This document shows, piece by piece, positions 1 to 8,567 of a stretch of DNA of 64,000 bases; the first letter of the stretch is position 1, and the number at the start of each line of letters is the position of its first letter. The notes beneath the pieces are model-generated. The model made no database searches, had not been told where the DNA came from, and saw only the letters and a list, made by a program, of their open reading frames with translations. This DNA comes from Pseudomonas weihenstephanensis (GTDB taxonomy: Bacteria > Pseudomonadota > Gammaproteobacteria > Pseudomonadales > Pseudomonadaceae). Location of the stretch: assembly GCF_001043055.1 (NCBI RefSeq), contig NZ_JYLF01000009.1:124001-188000 (forward strand), given 5' to 3'. The position numbers and the translations under genes were made by a program.

Positions 1-1
1 C

Positions 2-121
2 ATAGCAAACACCTCGCTCAGTCGCCTCAAGTTTCAAGGCCGCGAGGTGACACTGGCTTCCTTCAACAGTCATGTGCATTTGCAACTGTTGAAGACGCCG
101 TCACTCATCACCTATCGTTGA
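2..121 (+). CDS. Histidine phosphatase family protein, 3' end only
   Basis: Only the last 39 codons are in the window, ending in TGA at 119-121. The tail reads like the C-terminus of phosphoglycerate-mutase-type histidine phosphatases: a segment IANTSLSRLKF, then LASFNSHVHL. The catalytic RHG motif would lie upstream, so the family call rests on this tail alone. It is followed 55 bp later by the SCP2 gene in the same direction. A histidine phosphatase next to SCP2 and APH-fold genes is a gene order I associate with Pseudomonas (knowledge of the genus, not visible here). Confidence 0.55.
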   Translation: MANTSLSRLKFQGREVTLASFNSHVHLQLLKTPSLITYR

Positions 122-176
122 GCGTCGGCAACCGCGACCCTCGGGTCGCCGTAACCCACCATAAAAGGATCGAACC

Positions 177-491
177 ATGACTTCTGTAGCTGATGCCGTG
201 CAAGCAATGAAAGCCAAATTCAACCCAGCCGCTGCTGCTGGCCTGGACCTGGTGTTTGGCTTTCGCATTGATGACACCAAGAACTTCTCGCTGATCGTTA
301 AAGACAGCACCTGCGAACTGCAAGAAGGCGAAAACCCGGACGCTCAAGTGACGCTGGTGATGGACGGCGAAACCCTGGAAGGCATCGTCAGCGGCGAAAC
401 TGACGGCATGCAAGCTTTTATGGGCGGCAAGCTGCGCGCTGAAGGCGACATGATGCTGGCCATGAAACTGAGCGAACTCTTCCCGAGCTAA
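177..491 (+). CDS. SCP2 sterol-binding domain protein
   Basis: A 104-residue single-domain protein of the sterol carrier protein 2 (SCP2) fold, which binds lipids or acyl-CoA in a hydrophobic cavity. It has the usual features: VADAVQAMKAKFNP at the N-terminus, LDLVFGFRIDD, then a strand with DAQVTLVMDGETLEGIVSGE and FMGGKLRAEGDMMLAMKL near the end. There is no signal peptide, so it should be cytosolic. ATG at 177 is preceded by AAAAGGA about 8 bases upstream. A strong terminator follows, so it probably ends its transcript. A role in fatty-acid or acyl-CoA handling is inferred from the next two genes. Confidence 0.9.
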   Translation: MTSVADAVQAMKAKFNPAAAAGLDLVFGFRIDDTKNFSLIVKDSTCELQEGENPDAQVTLVMDGETLEGIVSGETDGMQAFMGGKLRAEGDMMLAMKLSELFPS

Positions 492-510
492 GCCCAGCGC
501 ACCACGAAAA

Positions 511-540
511 ACCGAAGCCCACGCAGCTTCGGTTTTTTTT
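511..540 (+). terminator. Rho-independent terminator after the SCP2 gene
   Basis: Perfect 8-bp stem ACCGAAGC/GCTTCGGT with a 7-base loop, followed at once by eight T residues. It lies 20 bp past the SCP2 stop codon. Confidence 0.9.
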
Positions 541-689
541 GCGCTGCGTTTTGTGCAACTGCCATCAGACACACTGATTACCCATTAACACCCACGCCTA
601 TTAAGGCCTGCATCGACTTGTCGCGAGCGGGGTGGCCCATTAGATTAGCGAATGTTGTCTGGCCCCAATAATAAGCAGAAGAGATAGAT

Positions 690-1757
690 ATGGCGCTCAC
701 CGACTCGTCCACCCGTATCCGCCCTGGCGAAGAACTCGACGTCAGCCAGATTGATCCGTATCTCAAGGCCCATATTGCGGGGCTCTCTGGCCTGCCGACC
801 CTCAGCCAGTTCCCTGGCGGGGCTTCGAACCTGACGTATCTGATCGAGTATCCGGGTGTCGAACTGGTGCTGCGGCGTCCGCCCTTTGGCCACAAGGCCA
901 AATCCGCTCACGACATGGGCCGTGAGTTTCGCCTGCTCAATCATCTCAAGGACGCCTTCCCCTACTGCCCAAAAGCCTACGCCCACTGCACCGATGACAC
1001 GCTGATCGGCAGTGAGTTCTATGTGATGGAGCGGGTCAAGGGCATCATTCTGCGTTCCGACCTGCCCCCTGAACTGAATCTCTCGCCTGCGCACACCAGC
1101 CAACTGTGTCGCCGTTTTATCGACACACTGGTCGAGCTGCACAGCGTCGACTACACGGCCTGTGGGCTGGCTGATTTGGGCAAGCCAGAAGGTTATGTAC
1201 ACCGCCAGATCAGCGGTTGGTGTGATCGCTACGAAAAGGCCCTCACCCCGGATGCCCCGCAGTGGGAAGCGGTCAAGGCGTGGCTCAAGGAAAAAATGCC
1301 TGCCGATCATCCGACGCCTGCCATCGTTCACAACGACTACCGCTTTGACAACGTGATCCTCGACCCGCATAACCCGATGCAGATCGTGGGCGTGCTGGAT
1401 TGGGAACTCACCACACTGGGTGACCCGCTGATGGACCTGGGCAACAGCCTCGCCTATTGGATAGAAGCCGATGATCCACCCGTCGTGCAACGCATGCGAC
1501 GCCAACCGAGCAATGCTCCCGGCATGTTGACCCGCCGTGAATTCGTTGATTACTACGCACAACGTTCCGGTATTCAGATCGACAACTACGATTTCTATTA
1601 CATCTACGGTTTGTTCCGCCTGGCAGGCATCGTTCAACAGATCTACTACCGCTACTACCACGGCCAGACTCAAGACAAACGTTTCGCCCCGTTTGTACAG
1701 ATGAATGCACTGCTGGAGCAGATGAGCCTTAAGGTCATCCGCCAGTCCAGCCTTTAA
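690..1757 (+). CDS. APH-fold phosphotransferase family protein
   Basis: This 355-residue protein has the aminoglycoside phosphotransferase/choline kinase fold. Visible are a Gly-rich nucleotide-binding start (FPGGASNLTYLI, about residue 42), the catalytic loop HNDYRFDNVILDP (about 214-226) with its Asp, and the metal-binding LDWELTTLGDPLMDLG (about 236-251). The length and the C-terminal aromatic-rich helix (YYIYGLFRLAGIVQQIYYRYY) match the family usually linked to acyl-CoA dehydrogenases (ACAD10/11-like) rather than drug resistance. The substrate is unknown. The SDR gene starts 24 bp downstream, so the two probably share a transcript. ATG at 690 has AGAAGAGA upstream. Confidence 0.88.
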   Translation: MALTDSSTRIRPGEELDVSQIDPYLKAHIAGLSGLPTLSQFPGGASNLTYLIEYPGVELVLRRPPFGHKAKSAHDMGREFRLLNHLKDAFPYCPKAYAHCTDDTLIGSEFYVMERVKGIILRSDLPPELNLSPAHTSQLCRRFIDTLVELHSVDYTACGLADLGKPEGYVHRQISGWCDRYEKALTPDAPQWEAVKAWLKEKMPADHPTPAIVHNDYRFDNVILDPHNPMQIVGVLDWELTTLGDPLMDLGNSLAYWIEADDPPVVQRMRRQPSNAPGMLTRREFVDYYAQRSGIQIDNYDFYYIYGLFRLAGIVQQIYYRYYHGQTQDKRFAPFVQMNALLEQMSLKVIRQSSL

Positions 1758-1781
1758 ACCTGCGCTCACCCGGGAATCAGC

Positions 1782-2549
1782 ATGACCAAAACTCAACTGT
1801 TCGACCTTGATGGCAAAATTGCCTTTGTTTCAGGCGCCAGCCGTGGCATCGGCGAAGCCATCGCCAAGCTGCTGGCCCAACAAGGCGCCCATGTGATCGT
1901 TTCCAGCCGCAAGCTTGAGGGCTGCCAATCGGTCGCGGAGGCAATCATCGCGCAAGGTGGCAACGCCACCGCGATTGCCTGCCATATCGGCGACATGGAA
2001 CAGATTCACCACACCTTCGCGCGGATTCGTGCCGAGTTCGGGCGCCTCGATATTCTGGTCAACAACGCGGCCACCAACCCACAGTTCTGCAACGTGCTGG
2101 ACACCGACCTCGGCGCATTCCAGAAAACCGTCGACGTGAACATTCGCGGCTACTTCTTCATGTCGGTTGAAGGCGGCAAGTTGATGCGTGAACACGGGGG
2201 TGGCAGCATCATCAACGTTGCCTCTATCAATGGCGTCTCGCCGGGAGCGTTCCAGGGCGTTTACTCGATGACCAAGGCGGCGGTGATCAACATGACCAAA
2301 GTGTTTGCCAAGGAGTGCGCCTCGTTTGGCATTCGCTGCAACGCCTTGCTACCGGGCCTGACCGACACTCAATTCGCCTCGGCGCTGGTCAAAAACGAAG
2401 CCATCCTCAAGGGCGTGTTGCAACAGGTGCCACTCAAACGTGTCGCCGAGCCGGATGAAATGGCCGGCGCGGTGCTGTATCTGGCCAGCGCTGCTTCCAC
2501 CTACACCACCGGCATTTCATTGAATGTGGATGGCGGGTTTTTATCCTGA
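1782..2549 (+). CDS. Short-chain dehydrogenase/reductase (SDR), classical type
   Basis: A 255-residue cytosolic classical SDR. The cofactor motif GASRGIGEA lies at about 18-26, NNAAT at about 91, the catalytic Ser in NVASING at about 146, and YSMTK (Tyr/Lys of the active site) at about 161-165. The C-terminus ends with the usual YTTGISLNVDGGF. Arg at the end of the second strand (SSRKLEG) suggests NADP(H). It is the second gene of a pair with the APH-fold phosphotransferase, so a role in acyl-CoA or alcohol metabolism is likely, but the substrate cannot be read from the sequence. Confidence 0.9.
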   Translation: MTKTQLFDLDGKIAFVSGASRGIGEAIAKLLAQQGAHVIVSSRKLEGCQSVAEAIIAQGGNATAIACHIGDMEQIHHTFARIRAEFGRLDILVNNAATNPQFCNVLDTDLGAFQKTVDVNIRGYFFMSVEGGKLMREHGGGSIINVASINGVSPGAFQGVYSMTKAAVINMTKVFAKECASFGIRCNALLPGLTDTQFASALVKNEAILKGVLQQVPLKRVAEPDEMAGAVLYLASAASTYTTGISLNVDGGFLS

Positions 2550-2644
2550 GACCAAATCAGTAATTTAGTTCCACTGATTGCAAATTCGAAATATTTATTC
2601 CATTAATGGCCTTCCCTGAAAATAAGCATTCAAAGGAAGTGGCT

Positions 2645-3751
2645 ATGCGTTCACTTGGAATAGGCTTGATCGGCACCGGATTTATGGGACGCGCCCATGC
2701 GCTGGCGTTTCGCAACGTCAGTGCAGCCTTCGAGTTACCGGTGAAACTGCACCTGGCGGCGTTGGCGGATGCCGACGCTGAACGGGCCCGACACTGTGCT
2801 GGCGCATGGGGCTTTGCTCAGGCCCACAGCGACTGGCAGCCATTGATCGCCAACCCCAACGTGGACCTGGTGGCCATCACCACCCCCAACCACTTGCACT
2901 TCCCGATGGCGATGGCAGCGATTGCGGCAGGCAAAGCCGTGTACTGCGAAAAGCCCTTGGCCGTGAGCCTGCAACAGGCCGATCAAATGCGCCAGGCAGC
3001 CAAGGCCGCAGGTGTCGTAACACGCGTGGGTTATAACTATCAGCACAACCCGATGCTGGTGCTGGCCCGCGACATGATTGCGCGTGGCGATCTGGGTCGC
3101 ATCGTCAGCTTTGAGGGTGAATTCAGTGAAGACTTCATGGCCGATCCGGCCGCGCCCTGGTCATGGCGCTGCGAGCCGGGGCATGCTGGCGGGGCACTGG
3201 CCGATTTGGGCAGCCACCTGTTGGCCCTGGCGCGCTATCTGCTGGGCGACATTGAAGCGGTATGCGCCGACAGCCTGACTGTGCACACGCAACGTCCCGC
3301 ACACACGGGCAGTCATGAGCAAAAAAGCATCCGGGTAGACGACCAGACCCATGCCTTGCTGCGCTTCAGTCAGGGCGCGCGCGGCACCTTGAGCAGCAGC
3401 TGGCTCAAACACGGCTACAAAAATCACCTCAGTTTTGAAATCAGTGGCACACACGGCACGCTCAAATTCGATCAGGAGCGCTTGAACGAACTTCAACTGT
3501 GTCTAGAGGGGCAATCGGGCTTCGAACGCTTGCTGTCAGGGCCAACACTGCCGGGATACGCGGCTTTCAGCCCGGCGCCAGGCCACCAATTGGGCTACAA
3601 CGAGTTAAAAACCCTGGAAGTGCACGCGGTGATTCAAGCCTGCGCCGGGCTGCCCGCACCCGGCCCGGACTTCGAAGAAGCCTGGCACGTAGAACGCCTG
3701 GCCGATGCCATTCGTGTGGCGGCGCTGGAGCAGCGCTGGGTCCAGCTCTGA
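2645..3751 (+). CDS. Gfo/Idh/MocA family oxidoreductase
   Basis: A 368-residue NAD(P)-dependent oxidoreductase of the glucose-fructose/inositol dehydrogenase family. The Rossmann motif GLIGTGFMGRAHA is at the N-terminus. The signature CEKPLA lies at about 100-105 and supplies the catalytic Lys. The GALADLGSHLLALARYLLG helix with Asp/His follows at about 185-203. ATG at 2645 is preferred because AAAGGAAG lies about 8 bases before it; an in-frame ATG at 2606 lacks such a site. The family acts on sugars, cyclitols and related compounds; the substrate is not evident. It is separated by 95 bp from the SDR and may have its own promoter. Confidence 0.88.
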   Translation: MRSLGIGLIGTGFMGRAHALAFRNVSAAFELPVKLHLAALADADAERARHCAGAWGFAQAHSDWQPLIANPNVDLVAITTPNHLHFPMAMAAIAAGKAVYCEKPLAVSLQQADQMRQAAKAAGVVTRVGYNYQHNPMLVLARDMIARGDLGRIVSFEGEFSEDFMADPAAPWSWRCEPGHAGGALADLGSHLLALARYLLGDIEAVCADSLTVHTQRPAHTGSHEQKSIRVDDQTHALLRFSQGARGTLSSSWLKHGYKNHLSFEISGTHGTLKFDQERLNELQLCLEGQSGFERLLSGPTLPGYAAFSPAPGHQLGYNELKTLEVHAVIQACAGLPAPGPDFEEAWHVERLADAIRVAALEQRWVQL

Positions 3752-3756
3752 GGGCT

Positions 3757-3857
3757 CGTCAAACGATCGCAAAACCGATGACCGTGGTGTCTTTCAGGCA
3801 CCCTGTTGCACGGTTTTACGACCGCTTCGCAGCCTCGCACCCCTCGTCAGCGACTAC
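3757..3857. repeat. Degenerate interspersed inverted repeat (MITE-like)
   Basis: The arms GCAAAACCG (about 3768) and CGGTTTTAC (about 3811) face each other around GACCGTGGTGTCTTTC. The outer end, read on the minus strand, is CTGTAGTCGCTGACGAGGG followed by TGCGAGGCTGCGAAGCGG. This closely resembles a repeat found many times in Pseudomonas intergenic regions (recalled, not searched). Here one outer arm is missing, so it is a partial copy. It sits at the edge of a patch of gene fragments. Confidence 0.6.
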
Positions 3858-4075
3858 AGGTTATACGCCGCGCTGACGGCCATCAGGCAGCGCTTGGCTT
3901 CACGCACGATGTCACCGATGACCTGCTGGCAACTCTTCAGATCGCCAATCGCTGCCGCCACTTGCCCGCTGGGCAAAACTCCTTCATCCGGCAGGCCGTC
4001 TACCATTGGTTTGCGACAACGCGCCTGGGTCGGCTTTGAGCGACTGGGCAAACACACTGAGCATATGCCGCACAC
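3854..4075 (-). pseudogene. Remnant of a nitronate monooxygenase-type flavoprotein (C-terminal tail)
   Basis: On the minus strand the reading MVDGLPDEGVLPSGQVAAAI, then DLKSCQQVIGDIVREAKRCL, matches the end of nitronate monooxygenase/YrpB-type FMN enzymes (DGVxxSGQxxGxIxDxxxxxELI pattern). The preceding piece, GMSVRHMLSVFAQ, is in a different frame (about 4000-4075), so there is at least one frameshift. The TIM-barrel body is absent. It is a non-functional tail. Confidence 0.55.
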
Positions 4076-4106
4076 TCATGCCCGTCTGATTGGCGCGCAA
4101 CCCGAT

Positions 4107-4265
4107 ACCCGCCTGCTGGATGAACTGACCCGTGCCGGGCTTGAGGCGCGCAGTATTGGCGATTGTCAGCACATCGGTTACATCGAAGGCGCCATCAGCG
4201 CAGGTCATAAGGCTTACGCTATCTGTTCAGCCACCGTTCAGCGAATGCAATCAATTCTTGTTTAG
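4107..4265 (+). pseudogene. Remnant of an old-yellow-enzyme/FAD oxidoreductase C-terminus
   Basis: The plus-strand reading DTRLLDELTRAGLEARSIGD, then CQHIGYIEGAISAGHKAYAI, is the typical end of two-domain FMN/FAD enzymes such as 2,4-dienoyl-CoA reductase or dimethylglycine demethylase relatives, where the IGD motif contacts FAD. Nothing of the rest of such a gene is present upstream. The fragment overlaps the minus-strand remnant in this zone, so the stretch is a patch of unrelated debris. Confidence 0.5.
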
Positions 4266-4281
4266 CAATACGTATCACTAT

Positions 4282-4313
4282 GTTACAAATTAGCTCCCTA
4301 TCTAATTTGTAAC
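4282..4313. promoter_or_regulatory. Perfect 11-bp inverted repeat upstream of efeU (candidate operator)
   Basis: GTTACAAATTA at 4282-4292 and TAATTTGTAAC at 4303-4313 are perfect mirror complements around a 10-base spacer. The site ends 14 bases before the efeU ATG. It has no T-run, so it is not a terminator. A dimeric regulator site, or an RNA hairpin covering the start region, is inferred. Confidence 0.5.
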
Positions 4314-4327
4314 GCGGTGCGCTTTCC

Positions 4328-5170
4328 ATGCTGGTTCCATTTCTGATCATGCTGCGCGAAGGGATTGAGGCCGCGCTTATCGTCGGCATCATTGCCAGTT
4401 ACCTCAAGCAAACCGGACACGGGCAGTGGATGCCCGCCGTGTGGATCGGCGTGTTTCTCGCCGCTGCCTTGTCACTGTTGGTCGGCGGTGGGCTGGAATG
4501 GATGAGTGCCGAATTCCCGCAAAAACAACAGGAACTGTTCGAAGGCATTGTCGGCCTGATTGCCGTGGGGATTCTCAGCGCCATGGTGTTTTGGATGCGC
4601 AAGGTGGCGCGCTCGATCAAGCACACCTTGCACACCTCGCTGGATCACGCCCTCGCAGGCTCCAAACACCACGTCACGGCGCTGATTGCGATGGTGTTTT
4701 TTGCCGTGGCCCGTGAAGGCCTCGAAACCGTCTTTTTCCTCCTTGCCGTGTTCCAGCAAAGCGAGGGCCCCGCAGCCCCGCTGGGCGCACTGCTGGGTCT
4801 GATGCTGGCGATTGGCGTGGGCTTTGCCATTTACAGCGGCAGCATGCGCCTCAATCTCGGCCTGTTCTTCCGTTGGACCGGCCTGTTCATCCTGGTCGTG
4901 GCCGCCGGTATTTTGGCCAATTCAGTGCAGGCGCTGCACGAGGCCGGGTTGTGGAATCACCTGCAAGGCGTGGTCTTTGATCTGAGCGCCACCCTGCCGA
5001 TGGACGGGCCCACAGGTTCAGTGCTGGCGGGCATGTTCGGGTACCAGGATGCGCCCACCGTGAGCGTGCTCGGTGCGTATGTGATGTACCTGGCGGTGGC
5101 GCTGGTGATGTTTTTTCAGGCGCCCGGCGCCCCTCAAGCGCCTCAATCTTCTCGCGTGACAAACCCATAA
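4328..5170 (+). CDS. efeU: Ferrous iron permease EfeU (FTR1 family)
   Basis: A 280-residue integral membrane protein with seven likely transmembrane segments. It carries the two iron-binding REGLE-type motifs of the OFeT/FTR1 family: REGIEAALI at 10-18 and REGLETVFF at about 128-136. It should move iron across the inner membrane, with EfeO and EfeB acting in the periplasm. efeO begins 9 bp downstream, so the genes are co-transcribed. No clear Shine-Dalgarno sequence precedes the ATG; instead an inverted repeat ends just before it. Confidence 0.93.
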   Translation: MLVPFLIMLREGIEAALIVGIIASYLKQTGHGQWMPAVWIGVFLAAALSLLVGGGLEWMSAEFPQKQQELFEGIVGLIAVGILSAMVFWMRKVARSIKHTLHTSLDHALAGSKHHVTALIAMVFFAVAREGLETVFFLLAVFQQSEGPAAPLGALLGLMLAIGVGFAIYSGSMRLNLGLFFRWTGLFILVVAAGILANSVQALHEAGLWNHLQGVVFDLSATLPMDGPTGSVLAGMFGYQDAPTVSVLGAYVMYLAVALVMFFQAPGAPQAPQSSRVTNP

Positions 5171-5178
5171 GGTCCTGC

Positions 5179-6363
5179 ATGTCTACCCCTGCAAGCGGTA
5201 CACCCCCTCGCGCCCTGCGCTGGGCAGTGGCTGGCTCGGTGATCGTGATGATCGCGGCCGGCGGGCTGTTCTATTACGCCTCGCAACTGGCTGCGGCCAA
5301 ACGCAAGGCTCACCGCAATGAAATCACCGTCACGATTCACCCCCACAGTTGCGAGCCAAACGCACTGAGCGTGCCTGCCGGGTTCAATAGCTTTCGCATC
5401 GTCAATGCCTCTGAACGCGCCGTGGAATGGGAAATTCTCGACGGCGTGCTGGTGGTCGAAGAGCGCGAAAACATTGCCCCCGGTCTCAGCCAGGTGATCA
5501 ACGCAACTTTGGCGCCGGGCGATTACGTCATCACCTGCGGCTTGCTCAGTAACCCGCGTGGCACCTTGCACGTCACCCCGACGGCTGAATCAGAAGCCAG
5601 CGCCAAGGCCCCGCCTTCAATGGTCGCGTTTATCGGCCCGCTGTCCGAATTTCGGGTCTACCTCAGCAGCCAAAGCAATGCATTGATCAATGCCGTTGAC
5701 GGGTTGTCGCACTCCATTGCAGCGGGCGAGCTTGAGCACGCGCAAAGCCTGTATGTGCCCGCTCGCGAGGCGTATCAGCGCCTAGCGCCAGCGGCGCAAC
5801 GACTGGCAGAGCTGGACAACGCGATCAATGCCCGTGCCGATTACTTTGAGCAGCGCGAGCAAGACCCAGGCTTCAGCGGTTTTCACCGGCTTGAATACGG
5901 TCTGTTCGACCAACACAGCACCCAGGGCCTGGCTCCGGTTGCCGAACAATTGCAGGCCAATGTGGTGCAGCTCAAGCAACAGCTGTTGGCGCAATCACTG
6001 CCCCCTGCGCAATTGGTCAACATTGTGGCCCGCACCCTGCACAACCTGGCCGACACCCGCGCCAACAGCGGTGAAGAAGAGCGCTACAGCCATATCGACG
6101 TCAATGGCTTCGCCGCCAACCTCCAAGCCACACGCAAAGTGGTGGAACTGCTGCGCCCGTTACTGGCCAAGAACAACGCCGACATCCTGCTCAACATTGA
6201 TAACGCCAGCGCAGCGCTGGAGGCCGAATTCAATGCGCTCAAATCACCCAACGGCTACCTCCCGTACGACACGGTCACGAGCACGCAACGCCAACACATC
6301 AGCACCAAGGCCAAGGCTCTGGCCGACGCACTCGATGGAATCGACCCCGCCCTCGGCCTTTAA
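5179..6363 (+). CDS. efeO: Iron uptake system component EfeO (cupredoxin plus M75 domain)
   Basis: A 394-residue protein with an N-terminal hydrophobic segment (about 15-38: VAGSVIVMIAAGGLFYYA) that is a signal or membrane anchor. A cupredoxin-like domain follows (about 45-135; ITVTIHPHSCEPNALSVPAG, and YVITCGLL near its end). The C-terminal M75/imelysin-like domain has the hallmark GFHRLEYGLF at about 233-242 and a GEEERYSHIDVNGF motif at about 296-309. It binds iron in the periplasm for EfeU. Middle gene of the efe operon. Confidence 0.93.
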   Translation: MSTPASGTPPRALRWAVAGSVIVMIAAGGLFYYASQLAAAKRKAHRNEITVTIHPHSCEPNALSVPAGFNSFRIVNASERAVEWEILDGVLVVEERENIAPGLSQVINATLAPGDYVITCGLLSNPRGTLHVTPTAESEASAKAPPSMVAFIGPLSEFRVYLSSQSNALINAVDGLSHSIAAGELEHAQSLYVPAREAYQRLAPAAQRLAELDNAINARADYFEQREQDPGFSGFHRLEYGLFDQHSTQGLAPVAEQLQANVVQLKQQLLAQSLPPAQLVNIVARTLHNLADTRANSGEEERYSHIDVNGFAANLQATRKVVELLRPLLAKNNADILLNIDNASAALEAEFNALKSPNGYLPYDTVTSTQRQHISTKAKALADALDGIDPALGL

Positions 6364-6383
6364 GGCCTGTAATTGCAGACGAG

Positions 6384-7709
6384 ATGCACATGAGCGATTC
6401 ACCACACAGCCCCAACGACTTCAACCTGCAACGCCGCCGCCTACTGATGGGCATGGGAGTCGCCGGTGCTGCTTTGGCGGGCGGCGCCCTGAGCTGCCCG
6501 GCCATGGCGGCCAGCGCCCCTGCGAACGCGCAAGTCACCCAGGCGCCCAGCAGCGACAAGACCCGTGACCATCACGACGTTCACGGCCAACACCAGACCG
6601 GCATCGTCACCCCGCGCCCGGCTGCCGGCATGCTGGTGGCATTTGATGTGCTGGCCAGCGACCGCGAAGACCTCGAACGCCTGTTCCGTACCTTGGATGA
6701 GCGCATCGCCTTCTTGATGACCGGCGGGCCGGTCGTCCAGGTGGACCCCAAGCTGCCGCCCACGGATTCAGGCATCCTCGGCCCGGTGGTCACCCCCGAC
6801 AACCTGACCATCACCGTCTCGGTGGGCGCGTCATTGTTCGATGAGCGCTTTGGTTTGTCCGGCGTCAAACCCAAACGCCTGAGCCGCATGCAAGGCTTCC
6901 CGAACGATGCCCTCGACCCCGCACAGTGTCATGGCGACTTGAGTGTGCAGTTCTGCTCCAACACCGCCGACACCAACATCCATGCCCTGCGCGACATTGT
7001 TAAAAACCTGCCGGATTTGCTGCTGGTGCGCTGGAAACAAGAAGGCACCGTGCCGCCGCAGGCACCGGCCAAACCCGGCGAGCCGGCGCAAAGTGCGCGT
7101 AATTTTTTGGGCTTTCGTGACGGTTCAGCCAACCCCGACTCCAATGACCGCACCGCCATGAATCAGATCGTGTGGGTACAACCGGGTAGCGACGAGCCGC
7201 GCTGGGCGGTCGATGGCAGTTATCAAGCGGTGCGCATCATCCGCAATTTCGTCGAGCGCTGGGACCGCACCCCCCTGCAAGAGCAGGAAAGTATTTTTGG
7301 GCGCAGCAAGGCCAGCGGCGCGCCGATGGATGGCAGCCGCGAAACTGACGTGCCGGACTACAGCAAAGACCCGCACGGCAAGATCACCCAGCTCGACGCC
7401 CACATTCGCCTGGCGAACCCGCGTACCCCGCAGACCCGTAACAGCCTGATTTTGCGCAGACCCTTCAACTACTCCAATGGCGTCAACAAAAACGGCCAAC
7501 TGGACATGGGCTTGCTGTTCATCTGCTACCAGCGCGACCTGGAGCAAGGCTTTATCGCCGTGCAAACACGGCTTAACGGCGAACCCCTGGAGGAATACCT
7601 CAAGCCGGTAGGCGGTGGCTATTTCTTCACCTTGCCGGGTGTGCACGACGACCAGGATTTCATTGGGCGTTCGTTGCTCGATGCCGCATCACCCCACCCC
7701 CGCGCCTAA
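6384..7709 (+). CDS. efeB: Deferrochelatase/peroxidase EfeB (Tat-exported DyP)
   Basis: A 441-residue dye-decolourising-type heme peroxidase. The N-terminus carries a twin-arginine signal (QRRRLLMGMGVAGAALAGG), so export is folded, via Tat. The DyP motif GFRDGSANP is at about 246-254 with the catalytic Asp. DAHIRLANPRT (about 337-347) holds the proximal heme His, and NSLILRRPFNYSNG follows with the conserved Arg. In E. coli the homologue oxidises ferrous iron or extracts iron from heme. A second ATG six bases downstream (6390) is an equally good start. It is 20 bp from efeO and 23 bp from the next imelysin gene. Confidence 0.93.
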   Translation: MHMSDSPHSPNDFNLQRRRLLMGMGVAGAALAGGALSCPAMAASAPANAQVTQAPSSDKTRDHHDVHGQHQTGIVTPRPAAGMLVAFDVLASDREDLERLFRTLDERIAFLMTGGPVVQVDPKLPPTDSGILGPVVTPDNLTITVSVGASLFDERFGLSGVKPKRLSRMQGFPNDALDPAQCHGDLSVQFCSNTADTNIHALRDIVKNLPDLLLVRWKQEGTVPPQAPAKPGEPAQSARNFLGFRDGSANPDSNDRTAMNQIVWVQPGSDEPRWAVDGSYQAVRIIRNFVERWDRTPLQEQESIFGRSKASGAPMDGSRETDVPDYSKDPHGKITQLDAHIRLANPRTPQTRNSLILRRPFNYSNGVNKNGQLDMGLLFICYQRDLEQGFIAVQTRLNGEPLEEYLKPVGGGYFFTLPGVHDDQDFIGRSLLDAASPHPRA

Positions 7710-7732
7710 CCTCAACCTCCCGGAAAAGCCCC

Positions 7733-8557
7733 ATGAAGAAGACGCCGCTTGCCCTGTTTCTCGCTTTAGGTTTGCTCCACACCCCGCTGTCGGCTTTCGC
7801 GGCAACGGCGCCCCTGGATTTGGTGGCGCCGATTTCCGACTACAAAATCTACGTCACCGAACAGTTGGATGAGTTGGCCAGCCACACCCAGCAGTTCACC
7901 GATGCGGTGAAAAAAGGCGACCTGGCCACCGCCAAAAAACTCTACGCCCCCACTCGCGTGTACTACGAGTCGATTGAGCCGATTGCCGAACTGTTCAGCG
8001 ACCTGGATGCGTCTATCGATTCACGGGTCGACGACCACGAACAAGGGGTCAAGGCAGCCGACTTCACCGGTTTTCATCGCATCGAATACAGCCTGTTTTC
8101 CGAAAACAGCACCCACGGCCTCGATCAGTTGGCTGACGGCCTGAACAAAGACGTCAAAGACCTGCAAAACCGCGTGGCTGGCCTGACATTCCCGCCGGAA
8201 AAAGTGGTGGGCGGCGCGGCGGCACTGATGGAAGAAGTGGCCGCGACCAAAGTCACCGGCGAAGAGGATCGTTACAGCCACACCGACTTGTACGACTTCC
8301 AGGGTAACGTCGATGGAGCGAAGAAGATTGTTGATCTGTTGCGACCCTACCTCGAACAAAACGACAGCGCCTTTGCCGCCAAGGTGGATAAAAACTTCAC
8401 CACTGTGAACACCATCCTGGCCAAGTACAACACCGCAGACGGTGGTTTTGAGACCTACGACAAGGTCAAGGAAAACGACCGCAAAGCCTTGATTGGCCCG
8501 GTCAATACGCTGGCCGAAGACCTGTCTACCTTGCGCGGCAAGCTGGGTTTGAACTAA
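7733..8557 (+). CDS. efeM: EfeM/EfeO-like imelysin (M75) domain protein
   Basis: A 274-residue periplasmic protein with a clear Sec signal (MKKTPLALFLALGLLHTPLSAFA) and a lone M75 domain. The GFHRIEYSLF motif lies at about 109-118 and GEEDRYSHTDLYDFQGN at about 180-196. These match the second half of EfeO, without the cupredoxin. It is the last gene of efeUOB-M and should be a second periplasmic iron-binding partner; genes of this kind are called EfeM in Pseudomonas. It is followed by a strong terminator. Confidence 0.85.
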   Translation: MKKTPLALFLALGLLHTPLSAFAATAPLDLVAPISDYKIYVTEQLDELASHTQQFTDAVKKGDLATAKKLYAPTRVYYESIEPIAELFSDLDASIDSRVDDHEQGVKAADFTGFHRIEYSLFSENSTHGLDQLADGLNKDVKDLQNRVAGLTFPPEKVVGGAAALMEEVAATKVTGEEDRYSHTDLYDFQGNVDGAKKIVDLLRPYLEQNDSAFAAKVDKNFTTVNTILAKYNTADGGFETYDKVKENDRKALIGPVNTLAEDLSTLRGKLGLN

Positions 8558-8567
8558 ACGCTCAACC

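Noticed and set aside
645..1796. 383-codon minus-strand frame opposite the phosphotransferase gene
   Set aside because: It mirrors a clearly recognised plus-strand gene, has no known domain and arises from GC-rich codon bias.
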